A stretch of DNA of 64,000 bases from Vescimonas sanitatis (GCF_049060325.1 NZ_JBMGPW010000004.1:1-64000); one strand, 5' to 3'. Shown: positions 24,514 to 32,995, numbered from the stretch's first letter. The notes: a model not told the origin generated them from the letters alone. A program made the numbers and translations.

Positions 24514-25868
24514 AAAAGAAACCTACATTGAAAATATTGTTTCGCCAGTTTGCTATCTCCCTCATTGTCATGCTGGTAGCGGCAATTATTGTCCCTTCTG
24601 GTTTGGAGGGACTTGCTGTAAATGCTGGATTAGCTACAAGAGCAAATCTAAGTGAATTGCAGGTAAAAGAGATCATTCCAACGCTGACGATTGCCCCGGA
24701 TATTACAAAGGTTGTGATTCCACAGGGATGCGGCTACTTAATTCTGGACAAGAACTTTAATGAGCTTTACAGCAATATGGACGATGATGAAAAAGAAATT
24801 GCCCTGCTGTACGCAAAGGGAGAATATATTGAATATGCTACGGGGAGGCAGTTTGCACTTGTTGTCCGGGAAAACGAATTTTGCGTTTTAAGGTACTATA
24901 TTGGTTCTCAATTTACAGTGTCATGGCTACCGGAATATTTTCCATCTCCTGACACGCTTGCGTTTATCCTGATGGCTGTAAATTCGCTGCTGGTCATTAT
25001 CATACTGACCGCCAGATTTGCTAAGAACCTGCGTACACAACTGAACCCGCTTTTAGAAGCAACTGCGGAGGTTTCAAAGCAAAACCTTGATTTTGAAGTA
25101 GGACACGCCAAAATCAAAGAGTTTGAAGATGTCCTTGCATCTTTTTCAGATATGAAAGATAATCTGAAAATTTCGTTAGAACGGCAATGGAAAACCGAAC
25201 AGACACAGAAAGAGCAAATCGCCGCGCTTGCCCATGATTTGAAAACGCCTCTGACGGTTATTCAAGGAAATGCTGATTTACTCACAGAAACAAATCTTGA
25301 TGATGAGCAACGATTATACGCTGGTTACGTCGTGGAAAGCTCCGGCCAGATGCAGTCATATATTCAAACCCTGATTGATATATCACGGGCGGCGGTTGGT
25401 TATCAGCTCCATATTGAAAGTATAGACTTGCCAGCGTTCATGCAGCACTTGTTCGGTTATATGGAATCACTATGCCGGACAAAAGAAATTCGGCTGCAAA
25501 TGAATACTGCTTCACTCCCTCAAATGCTGAAATTTGATAGGGTGCTGATAGAACGTGCTATTATGAATGTTATCAGTAATGGGCTGGACTACTCCCCGCA
25601 AGGCGGAACGCTTTATGTGGATGTTCAGAGTAACAACGGTTTCGTGGAAATTTCAGTCACAGACGAGGGAACGGGGTTTTCTAAAGAGGCATTATGCCAC
25701 GCACAGGAACGGTTCTATATGGGCGATCAAAGCCGCAATTCAAAGTTACACTTTGGTATGGGTCTATATATTACAAATTCGATTATGGAACAACATAATG
25801 GTCAGCTTATTTTAGAAAATTCAAAAGAAACCGGCGGCGCAAAGGTTACTATGAAACTTCCTTGCTGA
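24504..25868 (+). CDS. Sensor histidine kinase
   Basis: 454 residues. Transmembrane helix at about 14-35, an extracellular loop of about 115 residues, a second helix at about 151-170, HAMP-like linker, H box ALAHDLKTPLTVIQG (about residue 247), N box NVISNGLDYSPQ, G boxes DEGTGFS and GMGLYITNSI. The start overlaps the regulator's stop by 10 nt. The moderate-size loop suggests direct sensing of an extracellular ligand, perhaps a lantibiotic. Confidence 0.88.
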   Translation: MGVKKKPTLKILFRQFAISLIVMLVAAIIVPSGLEGLAVNAGLATRANLSELQVKEIIPTLTIAPDITKVVIPQGCGYLILDKNFNELYSNMDDDEKEIALLYAKGEYIEYATGRQFALVVRENEFCVLRYYIGSQFTVSWLPEYFPSPDTLAFILMAVNSLLVIIILTARFAKNLRTQLNPLLEATAEVSKQNLDFEVGHAKIKEFEDVLASFSDMKDNLKISLERQWKTEQTQKEQIAALAHDLKTPLTVIQGNADLLTETNLDDEQRLYAGYVVESSGQMQSYIQTLIDISRAAVGYQLHIESIDLPAFMQHLFGYMESLCRTKEIRLQMNTASLPQMLKFDRVLIERAIMNVISNGLDYSPQGGTLYVDVQSNNGFVEISVTDEGTGFSKEALCHAQERFYMGDQSRNSKLHFGMGLYITNSIMEQHNGQLILENSKETGGAKVTMKLPC

Positions 25869-25882
25869 TTTTCCGATAGTGT

Positions 25883-25914
25883 AATGGACGTCTTTTATGT
25901 CCGTCCATTTTTCA
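25883..25914 (+). terminator. Terminator of the immunity operon
   Basis: AATGGACG (25883-25890) and CGTCCATT (25902-25909) with an 11-nt loop, followed by TTTTTC. It lies 15 bp after the kinase stop codon. Confidence 0.75.
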
Positions 25915-25916
25915 AA

Positions 25917-25950
25917 TCTTTATGGAATCTTCAAAAATTCCTCTTATCAT
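25917..25950 (+). promoter_or_regulatory. Second response-regulator direct repeat and promoter
   Basis: TCTTTA (25917-25922), TCTTCA (25928-25933) and TATCAT (-10, 25945-25950): the same 11-bp repeat period and the same 11-bp gap to the -10 as the operon promoter at 21180-21213. It starts immediately after the operon terminator and points right, where there is no SD-supported gene for several hundred bases. Confidence 0.6.
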
Positions 25951-25956
25951 GTATCT

Positions 25957-26140
25957 AAAGAAAAAACATCTGCCCAGCGGCAGAAAAGAAAAAAACCGCT
26001 GCTGGGCAGACCCATTTTCACGCTTAATTTATATTCACTGGTGGCGGTTTTGAGAAATCAAGGCCGCTGCTTTCTTTCTGTCATTCCCAGCAGTTAAAGG
26101 CATGGCGGCCCACGGGAGGACGCCGCCATGCTATTTTAAT
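25957..26140 (+). ncRNA. Candidate response-regulator-controlled small RNA
   Basis: The transcript expected from the promoter at 25917-25950 would carry a hairpin with TCTGCCCAGC (25969-25978) and GCTGGGCAGA (26001-26010), and end at a GC-rich stem CATGGCGGC / GCCGCCATG (26101-26109, 26122-26130) followed by CTATTTTAAT. No start codon with an SD is seen in it. The RNA is a prediction from promoter plus terminator only. Confidence 0.35.
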
Positions 26141-26141
26141 G

Positions 26142-26243
26142 CTATTTGGCGAATATCCGCAAAAATCCGTTGTTGATGCTGCCGTAAAGTTCTCCCCACA
26201 GGCAATCGAGGTAGGACACATTTTTAGAATTGGTGCAGATCAT
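26142..26243 (-). CDS. Small conserved-looking peptide
   Basis: 33 residues: MICTNSKNVSYLDCLWGELY followed by GSINNGFLRIFAK. GAAGGGGAC precedes the ATG at 26243. The N-terminal half resembles small element-encoded proteins with a YLDCLxGELYGSIN core; here the C-terminal part looks shortened. Possibly a truncated copy. Confidence 0.4.
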   Translation of the reverse strand: MICTNSKNVSYLDCLWGELYGSINNGFLRIFAK

Positions 26244-26467
26244 CAGTGTCCCCTTCCATATGGAAGGGGCACCCCACGGCGTGGGATGCCATAATCAAAG
26301 ATTACCGACAGCCGCAGGCTATCGCACCGGATGGCCTGCGGCTGCTCCCGCGCTGACAAAGAAATCTCGTAAATTCTCGAAACCAGGAGGTTTTACGAAA
26401 AGGATCCTCCTCTTTCCGCTTTGCACATTCGCCGCCATTAGGACATTGTTTTAGCGGCATCTCTTTC

Positions 26468-27433
26468 TCACGACTCCTTCAGCCAGCGGGAGAAATCCTC
26501 CGGTGTGATCGTGCCGTTGTCGCAATCCTCTTTTTTCTTTCTGGCTTCCTCACTCCAGGCGTAAAATACGCTCTTGGTCAGCTTGCCGGCGTTGATGCGG
26601 GCGAAACGCTTTTTGTACTCTCTGCGATATTCCTTGAACACCTCGTCGCCCTGCTTGCGCTGCGTCCATGTGTTGATGGCCCCGATCTCCCGGCAGGTGC
26701 GGCCCTTGCTGTCACAGATCCGGTCGCAGTACTCCGTGCTGGCCTTGCCCGTCACAGCGAAGTAGCGCAGGCAGTTCTTGCATACCCGCATCCTCACCTC
26801 ACGCTTCACGCACTCCCGTATATGGTGGTCGATGAGGTCATAGATGTCCTTGGGATATAGCACCTCGGCAAAGATCCGTCTGTCGATGACCTCGAAGTTG
26901 ACAGGCTGTGGCTGGAACTGGAAAGTGTACAACGTGTCATTGCCCTCGGCGTTGTAGTAGGCTACCATCTTTTCAGATACGGATTTCTTCTCGCCGTCCA
27001 TGTCCAGCGCATGTGCGATTAAACTGATGATCTGCCGCTGCATGGTATCGATGTTGCTGTAAATGTGGCTGATTTTTTTATGCGGCAGCAGCCGAAGGTA
27101 CTCCTTGGGCGTGACGCGCTCCGCCGCTTTCAACCGCTCTGTCCAGTCCAGCCGCAGCAGCTCAAAATAGACGTGTCGGGATGCAAGCTCGTTCAGTCCT
27201 GCTGCTACGACCTGCAGGTCATCCTTGGCGCCGGACTGGTAAAAAGCCAGCAAGGCTTTGTCCATTTTCTTGGTGATGGCTTCCAGCTCTTGCGTATCCA
27301 TATACAGCAGCTCCATCAGACTTTCCGGGAACGGAAAGTCTTTTTTTATGATCTGCTCTCTATCCGCCGCATCGGTGTACTCGTAGTACTCCCTGCCGCC
27401 GTCAATGTAGGTTTTAAAAATATAGTCTGGCAT
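26468..27433 (-). CDS. DUF6076-like zinc-finger protein
   Basis: 321 residues. The N-terminal two thirds is helical. The C-terminal part contains CKNCLRYF, followed by CDRICDSKGRTC and a basic helix-rich tail. This Cys4 arrangement looks like the SWIM/CGNR-type RNA- or DNA-binding fingers of DUF6076 proteins. The start at 27433 has GGAGTG upstream. It is divergent from the integration/mobilization genes on the right. Confidence 0.65.
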   Translation of the reverse strand: MPDYIFKTYIDGGREYYEYTDAADREQIIKKDFPFPESLMELLYMDTQELEAITKKMDKALLAFYQSGAKDDLQVVAAGLNELASRHVYFELLRLDWTERLKAAERVTPKEYLRLLPHKKISHIYSNIDTMQRQIISLIAHALDMDGEKKSVSEKMVAYYNAEGNDTLYTFQFQPQPVNFEVIDRRIFAEVLYPKDIYDLIDHHIRECVKREVRMRVCKNCLRYFAVTGKASTEYCDRICDSKGRTCREIGAINTWTQRKQGDEVFKEYRREYKKRFARINAGKLTKSVFYAWSEEARKKKEDCDNGTITPEDFSRWLKES

Positions 27434-27449
27434 AATGTGCACTCCTTAA

Positions 27450-27561
27450 ATTAGACTAATGAAATATACTGCTTTCGCTAAGACTTGACAACAGGGTGCT
27501 GACATGGTATAGTACGATTAGAAGTAGACGCAGGAAACACGTTTTATGAAATAAGTCTAAT
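27450..27561 (+). promoter_or_regulatory. Strong promoter flanked by inverted operator-like sites
   Basis: TTGACA (27485-27490), 17-bp spacer, TATAGT (27508-27513), a near-consensus promoter reading right. On either side lie ATTAGACTAAT (27450-27460, itself palindromic) and AAGTCTAAT (27553-27561), inverted copies of one motif. They could bind one of the small HTH proteins and control both the rightward genes and the divergent DUF6076 gene. Confidence 0.6.
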
Positions 27562-27794
27562 CCGTTAGGACAGATATGTCAACCATTATTTTTGGAACCT
27601 TGAAAAGTGAATCCCTGCCGCCGCAGCCCGGATGCTCTGGGCGAAGTGTCGCCACGATCCCGCGAAGGGGGAGCGCACCAACGGAGCAAGAGCGCGGCGT
27701 ACAGCAGAGAAAAATCATGGGAGGTGAGATCAGACCTACACCATCACTAAAAAATGAATACGCTCTACCAACAAAGCTACAAGGAGGACACGAT
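27562..27794. other. Long untranslated leader of the HTH/mobilization operon
   Basis: Between the promoter at 27485-27513 and the TTG start at 27795 no SD-supported gene is visible. The stretch is GC-rich around 27600-27700 with an open but uncharacteristic plus frame. It is a long 5' leader or contains a lost gene. Confidence 0.4.
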
Positions 27795-28010
27795 TTGAAG
27801 AAAAGCATTTATACCAGCTATGACGAACTGCCCCTGCTGCTGAATGTGAAGCAGCTGGTGGATCTCATGGGAGTCTCGGACTCCAGCATTTACGAACTCA
27901 TTCAGGAGGATGATTTTCCCTCTCTGCGGATCGGCAAGCGCATCGTCGTTCCGAAGGAGGAACTGCGGAAATGGATTGCCGCACACACGAAAGGGGCGTC
28001 GGGATGCTGA
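27795..28010 (+). CDS. Excisionase/AlpA-type helix-turn-helix protein
   Basis: 71 residues: LLLNVKQLVDLMGVSDSSIY (recognition helix-turn-helix), then SLRIGKRIVVPKEELRKWI, the classic excisionase-family winged helix. GGAGG lies 7 nt before TTG 27795. It may be the recombination directionality factor for the recombinases at 30163-32896, or an operon regulator. It overlaps the next gene by 7 nt. Confidence 0.75.
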   Translation: MKKSIYTSYDELPLLLNVKQLVDLMGVSDSSIYELIQEDDFPSLRIGKRIVVPKEELRKWIAAHTKGASGC

Positions 28011-28456
28011 ACACGCCCTATGTGAAGAAGGACACCATCAAAAACTTTTTCCCCGTTCCCAACGCAGTCTTTGATCTGGGACTGCACCACATGGAGATCA
28101 ACATCTACGCCTATCTGCTCCGCATTGAGGATCGACGAACCTACCAGTGCCTTGTCAGCTATCCCACCATCGCAAGGAAGCTGGGTATCTCGGTCAACAC
28201 CGTGGCAAAGTATGTTGCCGCGCTGGAGGAGCATGGGCTCATCCGAACAGAGCGCACGGAGATCATCACCAGGGCCGGTCTCAAGCGCAACGGCTGTCTC
28301 AGGTACACCATCCTGCCGATTAAGAATGCCCTCGCCCTCTGTTACGAGCGCCAGATGGAGAAGGCGGGGCAAGCCATGGAACGGCAGCGGGCACAGGCAA
28401 GAGCCGAAAAGCTGGGCGCTACGTTCACTCCGGCAGCAGGGGAGCGGAGCGCGTAA
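28004..28456 (+). CDS. Winged-helix replication/regulatory protein
   Basis: 150 residues. Contains a winged helix-turn-helix, LVSYPTIARKLGISVNTVAK, followed by ALEEHGLIRTERTE, preceded by FFPVPNAVFDLGLHHMEINI. This is the arrangement of replication-initiator/DnaD-like or GntR-like proteins in Gram-positive elements. AAGGGGC precedes the ATG at 28004. Confidence 0.65.
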   Translation: MLNTPYVKKDTIKNFFPVPNAVFDLGLHHMEINIYAYLLRIEDRRTYQCLVSYPTIARKLGISVNTVAKYVAALEEHGLIRTERTEIITRAGLKRNGCLRYTILPIKNALALCYERQMEKAGQAMERQRAQARAEKLGATFTPAAGERSA

Positions 28457-28558
28457 AGTACCGCCATGTACACCGCTGTAAGCCGCCGTGTGAGATTTTA
28501 CGGTCGAAGGTAGCAACAACAGCGAGGGCAGTTATGTGGGGGCGTTCAGGGCAGAAAT

Positions 28559-28648
28559 GCCCCGTAGGGGCAAAGTTCCCACCCTTCGGTGGGGCAAGCA
28601 TAGCGTCCGGCTATACGCCGGACGCACTCGCCGGGGCAAGGCCCCGGC
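28559..28648. repeat. Array of four GC-rich hairpins (possible oriT)
   Basis: Four perfect stems in 90 bp: GCCCC/GGGGC (28559-28571), CCCACC/GGTGGG (28578-28593), GCGTCCGGC/GCCGGACGC (28603-28625) and GCCGGGGC/GCCCCGGC (28630-28648). They lie 33 bp upstream of the MobC gene, where an origin of transfer is expected. They could instead be attenuator structures in the leader. Confidence 0.55.
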
Positions 28649-28680
28649 ACCCCCAGCCCCAAGGGAGAGAAAGGAGTTCA

Positions 28681-28995
28681 ATGCAGAGAAAGAAAACAGC
28701 GATCATCACCGCAAGAATGACACCGGGCATCAAAGACCTGATCCAGCATCAGGCCAAGCAAGCCGGAATGACTGTCACCGATTACATCATCACCTGCGCG
28801 CTGGGCAAGGAGATCGTCCGGGTGGACGGACTGGATGAGATCCTCGCCGAAGTGAAAGCCCAAGGCAGGAACCTCAACCAGCTCACGACACTGGCAAACA
28901 TGGGACGCATCCAGATCCTCAGAAGCGACGAGCTCATAGACGGTTATGCAGATCTCTGCCAAAAGCTGCTGCGCATCAGCCGGGAGGTGCAGTAA
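28681..28995 (+). CDS. MobC-like relaxosome accessory protein
   Basis: 104 residues. The N-terminal part (KKTAIITARMTPGIKDLIQH) looks like a ribbon-helix-helix DNA-binding domain, and the C-terminal GRNLNQLTTLANMGRI region is the MobC signature. It loads the relaxase onto oriT. GAAAGGAG precedes ATG 28681; the stop overlaps the relaxase start. Confidence 0.82.
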   Translation: MQRKKTAIITARMTPGIKDLIQHQAKQAGMTVTDYIITCALGKEIVRVDGLDEILAEVKAQGRNLNQLTTLANMGRIQILRSDELIDGYADLCQKLLRISREVQ

Positions 28996-29993
28996 TGGCC
29001 ATCTTCACCGCAGTACGCAACAAGAAACAGACGGCTGGTACGATGATGGGCGTGCTGAAATATGTGACGCAGGCCTGCAAAACCATGCTGGACGACCAAT
29101 GGATGGTGACGGGACACAACTGCGTGGCAAGGACATCGTACCTGGAAATGATGACAACCAAACAGCAATTCCGAAAAACGGATGGCAGACAATTCTATCA
29201 CTTCGTTCAATCCTTCCCGGCGGAGGACGGGCTGACGCCACAGCAGGTCAACGCCATCGGCGTGGAGTTCGCGCAGAAGCAGTTCCCAGATTTTGAGGTA
29301 GTCGTGGCAACACACTTGGACACAAACCATCTTCATAACCATCTGGTGGTCAACAGCGTGAGCTGCAAGGACGGCAAAAAGCTGCACCAGAACGCCGCAG
29401 ATCTCCAGCGGCATCGGCAGGTCAATGATGAGATCTGCATGGCGCACGGGCTGCAGGTGCTGGAGCCGCCAAAAAAGCACACTCGGAAAAAGCAGATGCG
29501 CCCCGGCGAGTACCAGGCGGGACTGCGTGGCGATAGCTGGAAGCTGGATCTCATCCAAGCCATCAACGACGCACTGGAATATGCCGATGACCGGGAGAGC
29601 TTCGTCGAAAACATGGAGTACGAGGGCTATGAAGTTATCTGGACGGACACACGGAAACATATCACCTTTGTCTGTCCTGACGGTCAGCGGTGCCGGGACA
29701 GCAGCCTCCACGATGAAACATTTCTGAAGGAGAATTTGGAAACGCTGTTTGCCTACCGACAGGCGGTGGGCTTCCGGCCCAACACGCCGGAGCCGGAGGA
29801 GGGCTGGATGGGAGAACTGGCAAGCGAGCTGGTTCGGCTGGGTCGGTCCATAGAGGAGGCAGACGATTTGCCGCCGCTGCCTGCGCCGCCGGCATGGACG
29901 GAGAGCAAGCAGCGGCATCGAGAGGCGCTGAAGAAACTGGCCTTGGGACAAAAGCTGAGCCGGGGGCAGAGCTGGCAGCAGACCATGTGGTGA
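28995..29993 (+). CDS. MobP-type relaxase
   Basis: 332 residues. The metal-binding relaxase motif is ATHLDTNHLHNHLVVNSV (His triad HxDxxHxHxH, about residues 96-113). A candidate active-site Tyr is in motif I (GVLKYVTQ, Tyr about residue 23). The length is short for the family, which often adds a C-terminal helical region. The enzyme nicks oriT and pilots the strand; with no conjugation channel genes nearby, the element should be mobilized by another one, such as that at 1-17.9 kb. Confidence 0.88.
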   Translation: MAIFTAVRNKKQTAGTMMGVLKYVTQACKTMLDDQWMVTGHNCVARTSYLEMMTTKQQFRKTDGRQFYHFVQSFPAEDGLTPQQVNAIGVEFAQKQFPDFEVVVATHLDTNHLHNHLVVNSVSCKDGKKLHQNAADLQRHRQVNDEICMAHGLQVLEPPKKHTRKKQMRPGEYQAGLRGDSWKLDLIQAINDALEYADDRESFVENMEYEGYEVIWTDTRKHITFVCPDGQRCRDSSLHDETFLKENLETLFAYRQAVGFRPNTPEPEEGWMGELASELVRLGRSIEEADDLPPLPAPPAWTESKQRHREALKKLALGQKLSRGQSWQQTMW

Positions 29994-30162
29994 AAGCTAT
30001 GGGCGCGACTGTTGTTGCTTTCGTAGAAAGTGCGTCGACATCGATAATTCTTCTCGCTTTCGCAAAGGGTTATCGGTATGGTGTGTTTGTAAAACAGGCT
30101 GCAGGCAGCGCAGGGAATGCAATGCCTATACAAAGAAAAACGGACGGGAGGGATAACTGTAA

Positions 30163-31308
30163 ATGGCGAAACGAAGGCCATCCGGTGACGGCATGGTACG
30201 CAAGCGTGACGATGGTCGCTGGGAAGGGCGTATTGTGGTCGGACACAAGGAAAACGGCGACTCGATCTTCCACTATGTATCCGCGAAGACGCAAAAGGCT
30301 CTGATGGAAAAGATGCATCGGTGCATTGTCGAGTATGACGGTGCCGAACTTACGGAGGACAGCCGCATGACACTGGGGGAGTGGCTGGACATCTGGTTGA
30401 GGGAGTGTGCCGAACCGTCGGTCCGGCCATCCACATACAAGGGCTACCGTGGGTATGCAGAGCGAAATATCAAACCCTCCCTTGGCAGCAAACAAATCAG
30501 CAAGGTGACTGCTGCCGATGTTCAGACCTTGTATCGAAAGCTGCAGCGGGAGGGCGGCGTGGACGGCGGGGCGCTGTCTCCCACCACGGTCCGCAGGATA
30601 CACGGCGTCCTGCATCAGGCGCTGAATGCGGCTGTTGACCGCCACCTGATCGTAAAGAACCCCACCGACGATGTGACACTGCCGAAGAAAGTGACTACCG
30701 CAAAAACTATCCTCAATGACAAACAGCTGGAACGATTCATGGAAGCTATTAAGGCAGATGAGCACTGGCACGACTTCTTCTATCTGGAGATCACCACCGG
30801 CCTGCGGCGGGGTGAGCTGTGCGGCCTTATGTGGACAGACTTTGATGCGGAAAAAGGAACGCTGACCGTCCGCAGAACACTCCACAACAAGGAGGGCGGC
30901 GGTTACTATGTGGGCGAAACGAAAACCGGTGCGGGACGCAGGATCATCAAACTACCGCCCAGCACGGTGCAGCTGCTGTCCGCGCGAAAAAGGACATCCA
31001 TCTCCCAGTGGATATTCCCGAACCCGATCCACCCGGAAGACCCCATCATGCCGAACAGCGGTTACACCCGCATGAAAAAGCTGCTGGCGGAAGCAGGACT
31101 TCCGGATATGCGTTTTCACGATCTCCGGCACACCTTCGCCACTCACGCGCTGACCAGCGGCGTGGATGCCAAAACGCTCTCCGGCATTCTGGGCCACACG
31201 AAAACCTCGTTCACGCTGGACACCTACACCCATGTCACAGGGGATATGCACCGCAAAGCGTCAGGGATCGTGAGTGAGTTTATGAATGACTTTGTGGTGA
31301 AGGAGTGA
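30163..31308 (+). CDS. Tyrosine recombinase (integrase) 1
   Basis: 381 residues. Arm-binding-like N-terminal domain (GMVRKRDDGRWEGRIVVGHK, 10-60), SAM-like core-binding domain (70-165) and catalytic domain with Arg214 (TTGLRRGE), Lys near 254, His319 and Arg322 (RFHDLRHTFA), His345 (GH) and nucleophile Tyr355 (DTYTH). All catalytic residues are present. GGGAGG precedes the ATG. It is followed 4 nt later by a second recombinase gene. Confidence 0.9.
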   Translation: MAKRRPSGDGMVRKRDDGRWEGRIVVGHKENGDSIFHYVSAKTQKALMEKMHRCIVEYDGAELTEDSRMTLGEWLDIWLRECAEPSVRPSTYKGYRGYAERNIKPSLGSKQISKVTAADVQTLYRKLQREGGVDGGALSPTTVRRIHGVLHQALNAAVDRHLIVKNPTDDVTLPKKVTTAKTILNDKQLERFMEAIKADEHWHDFFYLEITTGLRRGELCGLMWTDFDAEKGTLTVRRTLHNKEGGGYYVGETKTGAGRRIIKLPPSTVQLLSARKRTSISQWIFPNPIHPEDPIMPNSGYTRMKKLLAEAGLPDMRFHDLRHTFATHALTSGVDAKTLSGILGHTKTSFTLDTYTHVTGDMHRKASGIVSEFMNDFVVKE

Positions 31309-31312
31309 TCAC

Positions 31313-32896
31313 ATGGCAAGGAAACGCAAAAACGGTCAGGGTACTGTCCGCTTGAGAAGCGACGGACGGTGGGAAGGCCGTCACATCGTGGGCTACGATG
31401 AAAACGGAAAGGCAAAGCAAAAAAGCGTCCTGGCAAAAACAAAGGCGGAATGCGTGGAAAAGCTGAAAAGACTTCGGGAGGAGTACACCGAGGTCGCCCC
31501 CTTCAAGGTAAAACCGGATATGCGGTTTGGGGATTGGATGAATTACTGGTATGAAAATCACTGCAAGCCATCCATCCGCCCCACTACGCAGAAGGGCTAT
31601 GAGGAGTGGATCTATGTCCACGCTATTCCCGGTCTCGGGCATATCCCGCTGAATAAGCTGACGCAGGCGGACTGCCAGAAGTTTCTGAACGAAATGAAGG
31701 CCAACGGCAGGAAGACACATCGGGACACCAAGGGGCCGGAGATGGCGGAGCGGTCGGTGCGAAGCTGCTATCATGTAATACGGATGGCGCTGGACAGGGC
31801 GGTCAAGGATGGCTTGATCAAGAAAAATCCCATCCTCGGCGTCAAGCTCCCGCCGCCGGAGCCGAAAGAAATGAAGGTGCTGTCCAAAGAAGAAATTCAG
31901 CGATTTCTGATACAAGCCAAAGCGGAGGGGATGTACGAACTCTTCCTGCTGGAGCTGACCACAGGACTTCGCCGGGGTGAGATACTGGCACTCACATGGG
32001 ATGACCTGAACTTTGAGACAGGGGAACTCCATATCAGCAAGCAGGTCACACCAGTTGGCGGTAAGAATATCATCAGCGAGCCGAAAACAAAAGCAGCGTT
32101 TCGCACGATCATCCTGTCGCCAGTCATGGTGGGACTTCTACGGGAATATCGGAAAGAAGTATTCTCCCCGCTGATGTTCCCGTCCCGCATCAAGCCGAAC
32201 CAGCCCATCGACCCCAGCTATGTCCGCAAGCGGCTCCAGCAGATATTGGAACGGGCAGACTGCAAAAAGGTGCGCTTTCACGATCTGCGCCATACCTTCG
32301 CCACCATGTCACTGGAACACGGCATGGATGTGAAGACACTGTCCGCCATCATTGGCCATGTCTCCGCCAAGACCACGCTGAATATCTACACCCACATTAC
32401 CAACGAAATGCAGGAAAATGCCGCAGCCAGCATCGACCGCGGCATCGCAAAGGCAGAAATATCCCGACAGAAAGCAGAAGCTGCATCAGGGGCGCAGAGG
32501 TTTGAACCGTACACACCGCCGCGCCGCAGACCCGGCACGGGCTACATCAAGCAGATCAAGGAGGATCTGTGGGAGGGACGGTACTCGCCCGTCTGGCCAG
32601 ACGGCAAGAAGCACTCCCGCAATGTATATGGCCGCACGCGGGAGGAATGTGAGGAAAAGCTGGCGAAGCTGATCCTGCAAATGAAAGCGGAGATCGCTGT
32701 CCTGCGGAATGGGACGGCTGCGGAGTATCCAGACGGCGTCAGCCCCAAGAAAAAGCAGCTGGCGGAGTACCTGCGCCAGCACCCCGGCGTGAGCAATAAA
32801 AGCTATATCGCACGGGAAACAGGCATGGACCGCACCACGGTGCAGAAATACTACGATGAGGTCAGAGCAGAACTTGCCGCACCGGCAAACACATAA
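31313..32896 (+). CDS. Tyrosine recombinase (integrase) 2 with C-terminal extension
   Basis: 527 residues, about 140 longer than recombinase 1. Arm-binding-like domain 8-58 (GQGTVRLRSDGRWEGRHIVG), core-binding 70-175, catalytic Arg220, His323, Arg326, His349 and Tyr359. After residue 400 comes a second arm-binding-like domain (GTGYIKQIKEDLWEGRYSPV, 407-462, same DxWEGR core and REECEEKL helix as the first) and then a helix-turn-helix (SNKSYIARETGMDRTTVQKY, 495-514). This is an unusual recombinase layout. It lies next to the tRNA-Ala attachment site. Confidence 0.9.
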   Translation: MARKRKNGQGTVRLRSDGRWEGRHIVGYDENGKAKQKSVLAKTKAECVEKLKRLREEYTEVAPFKVKPDMRFGDWMNYWYENHCKPSIRPTTQKGYEEWIYVHAIPGLGHIPLNKLTQADCQKFLNEMKANGRKTHRDTKGPEMAERSVRSCYHVIRMALDRAVKDGLIKKNPILGVKLPPPEPKEMKVLSKEEIQRFLIQAKAEGMYELFLLELTTGLRRGEILALTWDDLNFETGELHISKQVTPVGGKNIISEPKTKAAFRTIILSPVMVGLLREYRKEVFSPLMFPSRIKPNQPIDPSYVRKRLQQILERADCKKVRFHDLRHTFATMSLEHGMDVKTLSAIIGHVSAKTTLNIYTHITNEMQENAAASIDRGIAKAEISRQKAEAASGAQRFEPYTPPRRRPGTGYIKQIKEDLWEGRYSPVWPDGKKHSRNVYGRTREECEEKLAKLILQMKAEIAVLRNGTAAEYPDGVSPKKKQLAEYLRQHPGVSNKSYIARETGMDRTTVQKYYDEVRAELAAPANT

Positions 32897-32901
32897 AACG
32901 A

Positions 32902-32946
32902 AAATCCGCAGGTGGTGAGGGGCTGCTACTCACCGCCTGCGGATTT
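32902..32946 (+). terminator. Large hairpin after recombinase 2
   Basis: AAATCCGCAGGTGGTGAG (32902-32919) pairs with its complement at 32929-32946 with one G-U type mismatch, 6 bp after the stop codon at 32896. Confidence 0.7.
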
Positions 32947-32995
32947 CAAAAGCGGTCAGAATTTTCTGCCGTCTGTGGTATTATTGTGGTCAAAC

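Noticed and set aside
25949..26053. 34-residue peptide (MYLKKKHLPSGRK...) after the second regulator site
   Set aside because: Its ATG overlaps the -10 hexamer and there is no ribosome binding site, so it would not be on the transcript.
28559..28648. Hairpin array as a CRISPR array
   Set aside because: The stems are all different and there is no constant repeat with spacers. No CRISPR-like array was seen elsewhere in the window.
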